From the NCBI GenBank assembly GCA_000827265.1, contig KN834817.1, positions 149,812-213,811 on the forward strand: a stretch of DNA of 64,000 nt. The letters run 5' to 3'. This DNA is from Collybiopsis luxurians FD-317 M1 (lineage: Eukaryota > Basidiomycota > Agaricomycetes > Agaricales > Omphalotaceae). The translations under genes were made by a program, and so were the position numbers. The notes under the pieces are model-generated. The model did no database searches and was not told where the DNA came from. It was given only the letters and a program-made list of their open reading frames with translations. This document shows positions 1 to 12,644 of the stretch, in pieces (within the stretch, counting starts at the first letter, position 1; every line of letters begins with the position of its first letter).

Positions 1-1935
1 GAAGTCCCTTTCTCCCCATCCTCACTGGCGTCGTCAGCGGAGGTGACAGAATAACACACATCGCCTGATACAGCACATCATACACCAACCTCACCTGGTC
101 CTTCCCAAACCTGCTTCAATGCCCTAATCGCACTCCTTTTTGCAAACATTTCTATACTATTGATAATCTTGTTCCGGAACCTTTTACATTAAGAAAGGAT
201 GAGGTTGTCAGCGAATAGAGAACTTGCGGAAGAAGATGAGGAGGAGTTCTTGGAAGTGGGTCATGGCGCGCGCGGGGGTCACTCGAGTTGGGATGAGCAG
301 AGTCACCGAGGGAGGCAAAGTAGTTGCGCATCAAGCTAGATGAGAATTGAGTATGAGTCAACCTTCCTTTCACGTTGAATCCAGAATCCGCAATGAGCTG
401 TCAGTGCGCTTGCATTTTGCGTGTGATTTAATTTGCCACGGCTTTCAAATTTTGCCCACTTGCACTAGGTATGTATATAGACACGGCAGCGTCGGGCCCA
501 CCATCGGACAGTGCCAGGCTGTCGAGCCGGTTCGCCGGCAGACGCATAGCAATACGACTGAACTTTGACTTTGACCGTCAAAGATTCGTAGGACCTCGTC
601 GAGGTTTGCTCTTTTCCTCGGAAGCAGACGTAATAGGCTGCAATTAATCTACTTGATATCGATGTGAGGCCGACTAAATGTGGGCAGGAGGACCTTTTTC
701 TCTGGCGCAATCCATATCGGCGTCATCGTTCTCATCAGCCGTTAAGCCGATCTTGTCCTCACTATCTCTTCCGTCCAATTCCTACCAAACCTGTTCGCAT
801 TACACCCGCTGTCATTCATTCTGTTGCATCCATCGCGTATTCACCTCGAATACAGACTCGAAAACAGATATGAATCTGTTATTTCTTCCCGATCCCATAC
901 AGCTGCTCCAAGCTTAGCCTACCAAGACGCATTAACAACTTTTTGTACTTGCCTTATCCGCTTAATATTGATAAGGATGCACGAGTCAAATTCCACTTCA
1001 ATCGGCCTCGTTTTGCCTTAGCCTCCAGAATAATCGCCGTTTTTATCCACGTCCCCACCCACCTCTTCCGCGAACCCAGACATGAACACGAACACGAACA
1101 CGAACACACTCTTCCGCCCAGATCCCGGACCGCGTATGAAATACAACCACGGCAATATATCGATGTTTTGGACACCTGTACTGTCTACGTATACGCTCTA
1201 TGGGTATGTTTCAATACCTTGGATTTGGCAGTCTTGGGGTCGGATGAGGGTAAGGAAGAGGGTGGGCGGGCCAGTGACTGCTGATATAGGATAGAGGGAA
1301 TTTCTAATTGCTGAGTCGGAAGATTCCTGAGAGATGTTTTATGGAGGTTCAAGGCTAGTCGTCGGGCTGAACGTACAAGAACCGTAATCGCTGTCTCGTG
1401 AGCCTTTCGTCGTCCATTTCGTCCCGTTCAACAACTCACATCTCTATAGATCCGAGACCGACTTGGATATCGTTTGTGATAGACGCGTGCCATTATAATT
1501 TGGCTGTGCGAGTTTTTACACGAGATAGCTAGTAATGGTGTCGTCGGTGAGTTTTCTTGGCTAGCTTCCCTCTCTCGCTTTGGCTTACGTCTTCAAAGTT
1601 TCTAGATGAACTACAAAACGACGTTACCTATTTCCGCTGGTTAGAAACAATGGCTTAGCATACCAGGATTCAATTGTGCTTACACCTCAGTCCCTCTTGG
1701 AAAAGCGACCTGCTCACCATTAGCTGGTTCTTGGGGTCGAATCCTCTGCATTGGTCATGTCTATCGATCGCCAAGGAAATGTGCTCTTCTCTCCTCTATC
1801 TCCGCCATCTCCGCCTCCCGTTCGCCTCGTCGCTTCGTGACTAGAGGAGCTGTCCAACAACAAGCGTTGTCTTGCATGTCCAAGGTTCTTTTGTCTGTTC
1901 TTAATAATGCTCTCTTCGACTAAGCTTGTAGGGAA
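1..1935. other. Gene-poor stretch with a short hexamer microsatellite
   Basis: No convincing coding region was found. Short open frames on both strands overlap and lack family signatures or a consistent set of introns. The only structured element is a GAACAC-type hexamer repeated about four times at roughly 1084-1110. Some of the stretch could be promoter or 5' UTR of the fragment starting at 1936, but nothing in it decides this. Confidence 0.5.
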
Positions 1936-2320
1936 ATGAGCACCGGCTTATTTGCATTGCAGGATACGCCGGAGTTGATGCGATTAATTATCATTCGTGA
2001 GTACCATTCTTTTTTCTTTTCCTCATCTCATACTCATACACATCCTCAAATTCGTCAGCGTAACCGGCTCGTCCTCTCTCCTCACTCCACATGTATACGG
2101 GCTGATCAAAGATGACCAGAGCTGCGAGAGCTGTCGTCTGGCTCATGTATCTCGTCGACATTTTCGGTCGATGCAAATCGATTTTTGGAGGCTCTACCGG
2201 GGGAGCTCTACGCATCAACCACAACGGCGGTTATATTGTCCTCGAAAAACCCGCTCGACATCCGAGTACGATGTCTAGTATTGCTGGGAAGTATGCTATT
2301 ACGTTCGTCTATCCCTAAAC
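1936..2320 (+). pseudogene. Possible F-box-like gene fragment
   Basis: An ATG at 1936 opens a short exon reading MSTGLFALQDTPELMRLII and ending at a good donor (gtgagt, about 1996). A second readable stretch at about 2060-2270 includes LAHVSRRHFRSMQIDFWRLY. The order 'TPEL-hydrophobic' then 'VSRxFxSxAxDxxW' resembles the start of many basidiomycete F-box proteins. I could not find a splice junction that joins the two pieces in frame, so this is either decayed or wrongly resolved. No downstream LRR or other domain is visible. The assignment is tentative. Confidence 0.25.
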
Positions 2321-2329
2321 GATGTTTGA

Positions 2330-3127
2330 CTCACCTATCTGGAACGGTAAGTTGAATCGTCTCTACCGGGTTATCATATGCTTACCCGCCGACTTCTTTC
2401 TTTCTTACAAGTTGACTGTGAGGGGACAGCGATACTATATCTACATCAATCATAGTTTCTGGTGAATTTGCCTCACCACGTCGGAACGTTCACTTTTGGG
2501 CAATTTCCGGGTACGACTCAAGATTTTTTTTTATGGCTTATATGTTTATCATTGCGCGTTCCACAGCGTAGATGTTTTCAAGTTATGGGTAATGGTGTGT
2601 ATCTTGTTTCTGTGAGATCGATGATTTATTCGGTTCCGTTTATACGGATTCTCCTCTGTTTGACTTTGGAGAACTTCTTAATAAATACTGATGCTAGGCT
2701 TTCGCATTCTTCTACCCACAGTTTTTACTTGCGCCTGCGCATATGAAAGTCTTTGGCGCATACTCAAGGTTGGAACGCGCATCGTATCTGTCATGGGACC
2801 GACTACATGATAAGATGTCTTCGTCTTCCTTTAGTTATAATACACGAAACAGCTAGAATGTTCTTTTACCTTCTTAACGTTTCTTTCATCTTCTGTACAT
2901 TTCCTTTGATTATATCAAATCATATCACCTTGCTTGCAAGGTCTATTCCACACCAGTAAATTACATTTTGATAGGATCATTTCTCACATATTCAATCGTG
3001 TTTTCGGTTCAAAAGCAAATAGACGCTCGGCCCGATATTTTGGCGCTTAATATTAATCAAACCGTCTTCACTTCCTTCATCATCATCATAGACATCCGCT
3101 TAATTCTTCTTCTTTCTTCTTCTTCAT
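2330..3127. other. Intergenic, upstream of the JmjC-like gene
   Basis: No supported gene. Pyrimidine-rich CTTCTTCTTT tracts lie just before the ATG at 3128, as is common in basidiomycete core promoters and 5' UTRs. Nothing else was recognised. Confidence 0.4.
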
Positions 3128-5184
3128 ATGCGCCAAGAAACTGAGGAGCAAAAGGACCAACATAGAGAGCGAAACCGAGGCTATCGAGAAAGGAATAAAG
3201 CAGAGTAAGTTTGTCGACAACGTTACGTGCTCAACCTGGATCACCTAAAAGGTTGTTCTGAAAGTCCCGTGAAATGGGCAGGAATTTTAGAACAGAAGAA
3301 GATTTCAGAGAGGAACAGGAGGTAAGTAATACCGCTCTTACACATCTTTATCCAGCTGAACATCGTACTTAGAGCAAGAAAGAAGGCTGAACACTTGCAA
3401 ACTGAAGCCAGTGGCAGCGGTGCAGGTCAGAAATGATATTTTACGAAGAAGAACATCTTTAGTGATCATTTCTAATCAGCGCCAACAATTGATCTGGTCA
3501 GCGACATTGTCGGAAAGCAGATACATCCATCAGCTGCCCTTCAAAAATGGCCTAATGGTTGGGTAACACCCTTACCGACGCTTGTGCGAAGCTTCAATGG
3601 TCAAGACATCAACATTCTCGATAGAGTGAGTGTAAACTGTCTGAAGTTTTACTACCAGGTTAAACGATTGATTCCATTAGGATGCGCGCCACGTGAAGTG
3701 GATGGCTGACCCCCGGAACGTGACACAATCTCAAGATTCCCTTGTTCAGTATTTTGAGGAAAGCAATTACACTGACGACATGGAAAAGATTGAGGGCATT
3801 CGCAACTTGCTTGCGAAGGGTAATGTGGTTGTTCTTAGAAACTCTGTTCAAGCTACTGGTAAAAAAATATCGACTTTCCGAGATATCGAACGATTTGCAG
3901 GAGGGTGGGCAAACGGTCAGAAAGTGCAAGTCCATGGTAAGTTCAAATATAGGCATTATTCTGTCGATTATTATATTGGTAGACCTGGAACTTCATGCTC
4001 GAGATCTGTCGAAGCCACATGTAGAGAAAACACTCATTGAATTCATGGAAGGCGTTAACAACATCGATGTTGTCGAAGTGATACTTGATCTTCAAACAAC
4101 CCTTCCAGCTTTAACGTACCCCTTTAAGTCAGTGATTCTATTAAGATAATATGACTGAGAGATAAATAATCCATTATCAGTGCTTTAGATGATGGTTGCT
4201 CAGGGTGGGGCCAATCCCTTCCTTCATACGAGACTGAAATGGCACATACCAAAAATTTCACAGCTTCAATGTGGGCTCTGCTGCACCATGCCGGGATATT
4301 TACCAATGTGCACCAAGATTCTGAAGGTTACAACATTGCTATACAAGTCGCTGGCAATAGAAGTGACCCAAGTCCAAAAATCTGGGGAGTCCTCAAGTTC
4401 AAGGATCCAGAAATGCCGAAGAAGACTCAAATGGAAATAGCGGAACTTGTTGCAGATGTGTGCAGCTTGCAGAGCTCTTCGGATGTGGACGAATTCAATG
4501 AACATAACTTATACCGGCTTGAAGATCCATGCTGGTCGGAGTTTTGCACCGTAGATCTCATCTATGTTTTGCCTGGAGATTTGGTGTAAGTGATATTCTT
4601 GCGCTTTACTGTGGTTCTCTGACTGTCAACAGTTTACAGCCTGCAGGTACAATTCATCTTGTTTACACCCCTGCTTTCTGCATGTCTTTCGGAGCCCAGT
4701 TCTATACATTCGACACCATGCACCTTACAGAATTTACATGCACGATTCATCGGAAATATGGAAATACTGTGACAAACCAAATTCACAACAGCATCAATGA
4801 GACACTGATTTGACTTATGTTGGCTTTTCCTGAGAATTTCAATCGAGGTAAATGTTGTTCATTTGAGTCAAAAGATCAAAACTGAAGAAATACGCAGTCT
4901 TTTACACATGTCCAATAGCTGCACTTTGCTTAATGATACTGTTCCTGAAGCAGTATATTGCGGAAGGGACTACCGGCTACAAGGAGTTCAAGAATTTTCT
5001 CCACAACGACAAAGCCACGGAGATAGCTACGTTGACAGTGAAACATGTCCTTCAAATCAAGAGTCCAATGATGAAGAACCTGCGGTCTTACTTATTCACT
5101 CCAGGCGTCAATTATAGGGATCCCGGACAGACGCTTGTAATAGGCAAAAAGTTGCATGAAAGGCTTCAATTAGTAAAACCATGA
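3128..5184 (+). CDS. JmjC-domain Fe(II)/2-oxoglutarate oxygenase-like protein, nine exons, one in-frame TGA
   Basis: Exons by inspection: 3128-3204, 3265-3321, 3373-3425, 3480-3625, 3681-3936, 3983-4127, 4181-4585, 4633-4847 and 4919-5184. All phases agree and give 540 codons. The N-terminus (about residues 1-50) is very rich in R, K and E. Residues about 100-540 match the agaricomycete-expanded JmjC family: a WALLHHAG segment, an HxD motif (H289, D291 in VHQDSEGYN), then AGTIHLVYTP with the third ligand H388, followed by FYTFDTMHLTE. These are the expected Fe(II) ligands. Family members are putative nuclear hydroxylases or demethylases of unknown substrate. Codon 440 (4811-4813) is TGA where CGA (Arg) would continue the frame smoothly into the last exon. 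The gene is therefore either a nonsense allele or ends early, after the catalytic core. Confidence 0.8.
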
Positions 5185-5835
5185 TGTCCAATGGCTCGCA
5201 CAATGTTTAATTTCATAATACTTAATTCGTACTGTAGAATGATCATATTTGCGAAAGGAAATGACAAGCATTGATGTAAATGAGTGTACTAAATGTTTGA
5301 CGGTCTGTGAAGTATGTCGTGGGGTACACCGTGGGGTACGCCGAGGCTCCCTGTTAAAGAACCATTGGCGAGAACTGTAAGGTTCTTCATTCAAAGGTGC
5401 AGAGTTGGAGAAGCTGTATGTATCTGCCTTGAAGACCTCAGGTGGCTAGCTGTCCTGGTAGACAGCATTTTACTTCTCTCTGAAATATAAGACGGAGTAG
5501 ATGAAGTCCACGCTGGAGTCACATGATGGCGTAGTTACACGAGAATTTTTCCAAGCGAATATCCTTTTAACCCACCATGACCGTCCTCTTTTTCCCCTAC
5601 GGTGTTTCGTCCTCTGAGTTCTCCAAAACCACTCCATATTTCGCAAGGACTTGTGTTATCGCACTCACCAAGGGACTAAGGTTCCAGTTTAGTATAAAAG
5701 AAGAAAAAGAGAAAAGGAACGATGTGATGGCCTAAAGGAGCCAAGTCAGGTGGGCGTTACTGAAGTTGCTTAATTTTTTACTTAAATTACTAGCACTCAA
5801 AATGCTCTGACTTTTAACCCAAGTCTCTTCCAGCC
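5185..5835. other. Intergenic between the JmjC-like and coiled-coil genes
   Basis: No gene was recognised. It contains the GTGGGGTAC tandem motif listed separately, and a pyrimidine-rich stretch before the ATG at 5836. Confidence 0.4.
5318..5340 (+). repeat. Tandem GTGGGGTAC(A/G)C motif, copy 1
   Basis: Two adjacent copies of an 11-nt motif, GTGGGGTACAC followed by GTGGGGTACGC. The same motif recurs at 19432-19457 (reverse complement), 23721-23743, 24100-24133 and 41024-41049, always in non-coding DNA. This suggests a terminal or subterminal part of a dispersed element. Confidence 0.6.
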
Positions 5836-7078
5836 ATGTCAGATGGAACTTCAGTTACGGAGATCACAGACTTGCTTACTGCCCGCGTCAACCACCTAAA
5901 ACACCGAGTGGCGTCGGTCCTCAATGTAAATATCGAATTACAGAATGAGAATAATAGATTATTGGTCGACCTTGAAAACAAGTGAGTTCTTTATTGGTTG
6001 GTTTGAAGGAACTGTCGTACTCAATTGCAATGATCAGTGCCCCTCAAGAAGCCCACCAAAATATGATTCACCTGCTTGAAGAGTTGAACACGAAATATGA
6101 TGATCTGCAAGCTAAAAATTGTCATCTCGAAGCGACAATAGAGACATTGTAAGTTCTTTTCCCGTATTGACCTGTCACGCTAATGCCTACTGACTTTGTG
6201 GCCATCAATAGGACTGTGAATGTTGATTTGCGCAACAATTTGCAGGCCAAAAATTGTCGTCTTGAAGCGACATTGGATATGTTGTAAGTTCTTCTCCCTC
6301 ATTGACCTGTCTCGCTAAGGCCTACTGACTTTGTGGCCATCAGTAGGACCATGAATGTTCAATTGCACGATGATCTTCAGGCAGAACATCGTCACCTCAA
6401 AGCTACACTGGAAGAATGGTGAGTTTTCCTCATTGATTAATGCGTACAACTGTTTTATACTGACTTTGCGGCCCTCAGCAGGACTGAGAATGTCGATCTG
6501 CAGGTGGTGAATACTCGTCTCAAAGCTCTACTGGGGTCATTGTAAGTCTGCCTCCTGCCTTGGCGCTTGTGATTGGTCTTACTTTTACTGATTTCATGTC
6601 CATCAGCACAATTGAGAACTTCGAGCTGCAGGAGGAAAACGATTGGCTGAAAACTATACTGGATACTTAGTGAGTCTGGTGTCTCATTCATAGCCTTATT
6701 GGTGCTGATTTTGTGGCCACCAGCAAGATTGGAAATCAACAGCTGCTTGATTTTTTGGAGGAGGTGGCTCTACAAAAGGCACAACTCCAGGATCAAGTGA
6801 TCGACCTGTGTGTATCTCTATGTTTCTCTAAAAATGTTCATACTGACGAGACAGCAGATGCACCCTTGTTAGGGCCCTCGTACGTTCCCACATTTGTTGG
6901 GGTATCAGAGGACCCAACAATGCCCAGGGAACCAGTACTGGGGAGTGTACCCATCGTACCTCTGGTCGATTCGTGCCCGGTCCATGATTCTGTTTGGCTT
7001 CGAGACTTTCTCACATACTGTCGCTTGTTCGTAGAAATATATTTTAAATATCCTTGTATACGGCTGGTTTTCATGTAA
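5836..7078 (+). CDS. Coiled-coil protein with tandemly duplicated phase-2 exons
   Basis: Exons: 5836-5981, 6038-6148, 6212-6283, 6347-6418, 6482-6541, 6607-6669 and 6724-7078. These are all in frame and give about 292 residues. Residues about 15-190 are heptad-like (for example LQNENNRLLVDLENK) and predict a long coiled coil. Exons 3-6 are 72, 72, 60 and 63 nt and share the plan T-x-N-hydrophobic...LQ...HLKATLE. The introns between them share a 3' end like TACTGACTTTGTGGCCATCAG, so whole exon+intron units were duplicated. All these introns are phase 2, so unit number can change without breaking the frame. The C-terminal about 90 residues are Pro/Val-rich and then hydrophobic. A further small intron near 6810-6855 is possible. 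Function is unknown; a structural or adaptor role is a guess. Confidence 0.75.
6149..6723 (+). repeat. Tandem exon+intron repeat, period about 130-136 bp
   Basis: Intron 3' ends containing TTTGTGGCC recur near 6196, 6331, 6468 and 6713, with a diverged copy (TTTCATGTCC) near 6600. Each is followed by a 60-72-nt exon encoding a coiled-coil block. Spacing between the first three copies is about 136 bp. Divergence rises towards the 3' units. Confidence 0.75.
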
Positions 7079-8115
7079 AGACTTTGCAGCACTGTTATGA
7101 TACTGTAATCATATAACGCTTCATTGTTCATTCATTGAAACTGAAAATTGATTATTCAAAGACATAATACAATTTGTACTGAGATCGTGATGAACAGCTT
7201 TGACCGGCTGTTACCCTGAATGCAAAATAAGGGGATGAAATTGTACGACTATGGTACAGTGCATGAATTCATATACTTCACAAGCGGTGAGTAGGTCGAT
7301 ATCCAAAAACGTTATACCAACATTGTACATAAAATTCGACAAGAATTCTCTCCCAACCTGCCTGAATCCCACAGGTGAATGCTCCAGCATCTGTATCTAT
7401 ACCATGGCGACAGCTCCTAGGCTTCTCCCCTGGCCAACTGTTCATCAGTTCCCAGAATGATTTCAAGGCAGCATATCGTTCGGCCTAATTGCTTATAGTG
7501 ACTCCTAGATTCAGCTCTGTCAGCGGAACAATGTGATCGTAGCCCAAAACACCCGTGATCAATGTCCTACGCTTTGCCTTGTGAGCAGCAATAGTGACAT
7601 CATATTCAGCGCAGCTGACATTGGGGTGAGGCTGCGGTTTGCTCTTGTCCAGGATGGAGTCGATATATCTGAGTTCATACTGGAAGTTGACATTTATCAA
7701 TTCAAAATTGTATTCTTTTTGGATCACTCCATAGCCTGCGCTAAAGTATAGGCTTTGAGGTAATGTGTTGTTGTACTTATCACATTACAGCATGTTATTC
7801 AAAAATTTTAAATACCGGGCATTGTTATGTTCGCTATAGTACCAAAATTCCCAGGAAGAAGAAAGGTCTCACAAGAGAATACTTTCATTTTGTGCTAGCG
7901 CTTGTTAGCTTTTCATAAACAAATGTATCATAATATGATCAGTACATAAGCAATATAGTGTACATTGGAATTAATGGTTGTATGAATGGCTGCCGAAATC
8001 ATATCATATTTGTTAAATCCCATATGTTATCATTTATCTTTCATTAGTAGGCATTGTATTGCCATATAAAGGACAATATCCATCTCTGACCCCAAAAAAA
8101 GTTTGTTTTCAGCTC
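7079..8115. other. Intergenic with a decayed minus-strand coding trace
   Basis: Apart from the minus-strand fragment at 7370-7727, no gene was recognised. 7750-8110 is AT-rich with several ATATAA-like strings upstream of the F-box gene, a plausible promoter area. Confidence 0.4.
7370..7727 (-). pseudogene. Unrecognised decayed coding fragment
   Basis: The minus strand reads continuously through IDSILDKSKPQPHPN, then KAKRRTLITGVLGYDHIVP, a single TAG, and AERYAALKSFWELMNSWPG in the same frame. The composition and the way the frame resumes after the stop look like real coding sequence rather than chance. I do not recognise the family. No start or upstream exon was found, so it is probably a broken remnant. 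Confidence 0.35.
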
Positions 8116-9571
8116 ATGTTAATTAACAACACGCACATGCACACAATTGCCTCTCATCAATGCAATGTGGTATGTCAAGTACCAGATGAAATCTGGGTAA
8201 TCATTTTTTGTCTTTCTACTACTGGACTCCACAATGTTTCTTTGACATGCCATCGCCTGAATGGTATTGTAAACTATGTGATGTATCAATCACTGGACTT
8301 CAAACAACATGGTGAATTTATAGACCAGGTAGATGTGTGGAAGGACAGGCCACTGCAAACATTGCAATTTGTGAAATACCTGCGGGTAGGGGAGATTGAT
8401 TCAGCATTTGTCTCTTTGCCCCACCAATATAAGATTTTGCCCAATCCAGATTGGTCCAAATTTGCTACACTTTTTCCTCTTTTTCAAAACCTAACAATGC
8501 TTGCAATTGAAGCAGCATTTCTGCCTCCAAATTTTCCCAACATAATGCTTAACTTGCGTCGCTTATCCAATTTGCATCTCCTGCAATGCTGCTTTTGTCC
8601 TTCGCCTTCCTTTTCAGGAAATAATCCGTATATAACAAGGTTAAGTTTGGATGCAAACTGCTGGCACGGCAAACCACAAGATGGTTACCTAGTCCGTCAT
8701 TGCATCTGTGTCAATCGCTTAATTTTTACATGGACAGCAGTCAGTTGCCGAACACTTCAGATGGATGGGAAACCATTATCAACCACTTTGACCTCCTTGT
8801 ATCTCAAGGGAAGACCGGCTTCATGGTCAATTGACACAGACAAACAGAGGCTGGAACGAATAAAATTTCTAGAATTTCTACTTTGCTTTCCATCGATTGA
8901 GGAACTGACAATATCTGGATTTTGGCCAAGGTTTGAAGTGTCTAATTATCTATGTTATGACCTGCTGAGGTTAAAAACATACACCGGGCCGCTTGACATC
9001 TTGCATGCTTTGGGTGAATCTTCTATGTACATTGAAAGTGTAGTGTTTGACGAACATCCTTTGGACCAAAAGGTTTTGACAGGTGGTGTTCCTCCATTGT
9101 CTCATGCTGTCAGAATGTCAGCAAGGCTATTAGTGTATGAGAGCCATATTTTGGAGCACCTACTTATGGCAGTGTCAGGGGTGCAGGAGATAACATTTGG
9201 TTATGCAACTCAATTCTCTGCTGTTCCGGTAAGCATACAGCCTCACCGTATATGGATTTTCATAACACTGTAGAAAGAATGAAGTTGTGCAAGAGCTGGT
9301 GAAATCATTGCACAACTGCAGAAACCTTTTTTCCTTAACTGTAAGAAACAGCTATTTACTGGATGCAACAGACCTCAATCTAACATTATCACAACTTGGG
9401 CAAAAATGTCCTATGCTTTTGAGATTTTGTATAGGATCATGGCAGTGGCAGTTGCTCAATGGAATGTGGGACAGATTTCCATATAGGCACAGTCCCAAGC
9501 TACAATTGCCAGATAAAGATATGCGCATTCGGTGGTGCTTTGCAAAGGGTTTCTATATTTTGTTTGATTAA
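8116..9571 (+). CDS. F-box protein, LRR-like, two exons
   Basis: Exon 1 is 8116-9228, then an intron 9229-9277 (gtaagc...gaaag), then exon 2 9278-9571, giving about 469 residues. The first ATG in frame is 8116; a second at 8137 is possible. An F-box lies at residues about 19-55 (VPDEIWVIIFCLSTTGL, then VSLTCHRLNGIV). The rest has irregular Leu-rich segments (FPSIEELTISGFWP, LTSLYLKGR), as in many basidiomycete F-box/LRR-like proteins that present substrates to an SCF ubiquitin ligase via SKP1. The second F-box gene at 37411 has a matching block (TSLEEFTISGYFP) and the same two-exon plan, so the two are distant paralogues. The region is poor in CpG, like the mobile DNA beside it. Confidence 0.75.
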
Positions 9572-10190
9572 GTAGTCATAGAACAGAAAAATGTCAAAGA
9601 TGGAGTAATATATAAGTATATTTTTTCCACCAGAGGCACTTGTTGCTGCACCTGGACAAGGAACTTTGAGTCCAATGGTGGGTCAGTAAGCCAGCATGCA
9701 TGCAGGATTGCATCTCTATACTACAGTTAAGTGCTTCCAATGCCAATGACAGTTTTCTAGATAGTGAATACTTTTCTCATTGCTGAATGAGGATACATAT
9801 GTCTCATTTTCAACAGTATTTAACATGAGAGCTATACTTTCTCATTTTGAAGCCATTGTCCCTTCAGGAAAAGAAGATCGCAACATAACATATGCATTCC
9901 TGACTAAAAGAAATTTATCTATTAGGTCCAGGCATCTCAATGGACTGAGCAATCCCAAGAAAGGAAATGTATGGTAGGTCTGTTGTCTCGAATGTTCCAT
10001 CAGTTTTTACTATTTGCTATTAAGTTTACCATTGCATTGTGCACTAGAAATGGTGCTATATTGTACTCCTAAACTTTGACCATGAATTCAGAATTAATTG
10101 GAACATAATGAAAATTCCATTGAATTTACATCTCAATGAGAAAGCATATCAATGCCTTAAACTTAAAAAGGTCCTAAGTACTTGATCAAA
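9572..10190. other. Convergent intergenic region between the F-box gene and the Helitron
   Basis: Contains the 3' flanks of the F-box gene (plus strand) and of the Helitron helicase (minus strand). The 3' terminus of the Helitron (CTRR with an upstream hairpin) should lie here, but I could not identify it convincingly. An imperfect GCATGCATGC palindrome at about 9694-9704 is the only structure seen. Confidence 0.35.
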
Positions 10191-12644
10191 TCAATCCCAT
10201 AGATGCCCAGCATTCCATGCCTCCCCAGTAGCTTTGTCTAGAGCATCCAATCTCATATCTTCTTGCTGTAACATGGGTGACAGATGTGTTACAAATATTG
10301 TTTCATCAAAACTTCGCAACAACCTGATAGTATTCTGACCACGGCTCCTGGAAAGGGAAACATAAGCACTAAATGCATTGACTTTATTGCCATACTTTGG
10401 GTTGAAAAGGTCAACAACCACATATTCAATAGTCTGCCCTTGTCCTTTGAAATCTGTAAAGGCGTAGGCAGGTGTCAATGCCAGCTGTCATCTAGTAATG
10501 GTACGTCGTCCTTTTCCATCTATGCTTGCTTGAAATTTGACTTCCTGAGGCATAATTGGGAGAAGACCATCTGTGCAACCATTCAGGTGTACAGCTGTTT
10601 CCCCATCTGGTTTGAAAAAAACTGCAGCGGGTGGGTACTTCAACATAGTCATACCCTCAAAGATGTCATGGTTCATTGGCTCCTGGTCATCAAGAACAAT
10701 CCCAGTTACCACTCCTCTTGTCCCATTTGCAAGATCAGCTTCCGTGGCAATATTTGCAAGGACCATTGCTTTCATTCCAACTGCTAGTTCTACACAATGA
10801 TCCATGTTACCAGATTGTTTAGAAGAGAGACCAGCAATTTCAATATGTTGTTGATTTGTCAAGGGAGTGCCGCCGATGGTATCCTCTGCAGGGCAATAAT
10901 ATAATCGAACATTTGTCCAACAACAATGTCTTCTCAATGCCGCTCGATTCCATCTTTTTCTAACTGAATTTCGAGGTGTAATCAAGATAGCTTCTGACCA
11001 TTCTGAATTTTCAAAGTCAACAACTTCATTCGTGGGCAAATTGAGTCGGAGCTTATGTAGCTCTGAGATATCGTCAGCTGTACATTGACCAACTCAGAGC
11101 CAATCTAATAACTCCATCCATCTTTTGTCCTTCACCCGAATTTGTTGTTTAAGTGTGACAACTTTGTCAAACTGCTGATAGATATGATAACCAAGAGCAG
11201 CATACTTGTTGGTTTCAGAACGAGTCTCATATAATGCTCCTGCTTTATTTCCTACAGGAGGAAATTGGTGAAAGTTGCCACAGAGAATGACATTCAACCC
11301 TCCAAAAAACAAATCATATGTCTCTGGATTAAGTTCGCTTTTTACATGTGAGCAAATGGTGCTGGCACGTCCAAGTAGCTCCTTTGTGGCCATTGAACAT
11401 TCATCAAGAATGAGATACTTTGTTTCAGCAATGTTTGCAACCCGCCGACATTGAACTGTGACAGAAGCATTTGTAATCAAATTGTCCTTCTCAGAGGCAG
11501 CTACCTTTATTGCTGCCCATGTATGCAATGTTTTTCCTCCAAACTGACTGGCTGCAACACCTGACGTTGCCGTTTTTGCAAGCCACTTTTCATAGCCTAG
11601 CCTACAAAAGGACTGGTTAAGGGCATTGATCAGAGCTGTTTTCCCTGTTCCCCCAGGTCCACGGATTATAAGGAAAAGTTGACATGGTAGTTGATTGCTA
11701 CTCCCCAGAATAGTTTGTGACAAATGATTGACCACAATGTCGTGAGCACGCAATTGCTCTTCACTGAGAATGTTACTGATTGCGGGGCTCTGTTCCTGTC
11801 CTGGCTGGTTCATTTGCACATCACCATCAAAATCTTCAGCCTCCAAATCTATTGTGCCAACAGATGGCATTTCTGTAATGCAGCCCCCAGCTGCTGTGTA
11901 TTCCAGCAGTTGCTTTTGCCATTCCTGAAATGTGTATTTGTCTTCTAATGTACTTCGAACTGCAAAAGGCACATTGAAATCAAGTTTGTAATCACGATGG
12001 AAAATCCCAGCTTCATATGCACACTCCATTGCAGTTTGTGCATATAGCTCTTGGTTCATACTCTCTCTACTTTGAGCTGCAACAACATCTTGTTCGGTAA
12101 TGTTTTTTTCAGTGTTAAAGTGTCCTGGGTCTCTTGCACTTTCTTTTTCAACAGGCATCTGCTCTGATCCTGTATCAATATATGTTTGATACTCTTGCTC
12201 TCGGCGCATTGCAGATTCATTGCTGCATTTATGAAAGTATTGAACATTTTCAATGAAATCCTGCTGTTCAATAGAACAATGTTCAAAAAAGTCTGTCCAT
12301 GAATCTTCAAAGGTTAGGAACCCTTCTGTTATGTCTGTGATTTTCCTCCAAGGTTTCAACACAGCCAGCATTAGAAGAATATACTGTATTTGGTCCTCTT
12401 CCTTATCATTGCGGGGAAACCATCTGCCCAAAAAAAGAGGAACTGTCTCATGTCCAGCTTGACGTACTATGTGTACATGTTTTGGATGTTGGCCATCTAA
12501 ATAAGGGTGCCTTTCACTGGCATTTGCTTTGTGATTGTCTTCACCTTGTATGAATGAATGTGATGAAGGATTTTCAAATCTGTCATAAGTTTCAGCAAAA
12601 AAGTCTTTGACATTGTGCATGGACAAAGATGATCTGCGGTGTCA
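10191..12644 (-). pseudogene. Helitron PIF1-like superfamily 1B DNA helicase domain
   Basis: Walker A is GPGGTGKTALI (about 11660). Walker B is YLILDECSM (about 11400). A GGLNVILCGNFHQFPPV motif follows at about 11280, and the C-terminal motifs are AYAFTDFKGQGQTI and AYVSLSRSRG at 10470-10350. All are standard for the 5'-3' helicase that unwinds the donor strand in Helitron transposition. Two in-frame TGA codons interrupt it: LLDWL*VGQCT (11094) and TITR*QLALTPAYAF (10488). In both, relatives carry Arg. Apart from these stops the domain is full length and the motifs are intact, so decay is recent. Confidence 0.85.

Noticed and set aside
1084..1110. GAACAC hexamer run as a meaningful regulatory array
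   Set aside because: Only about four units, typical of a chance microsatellite; no matching structure nearby.
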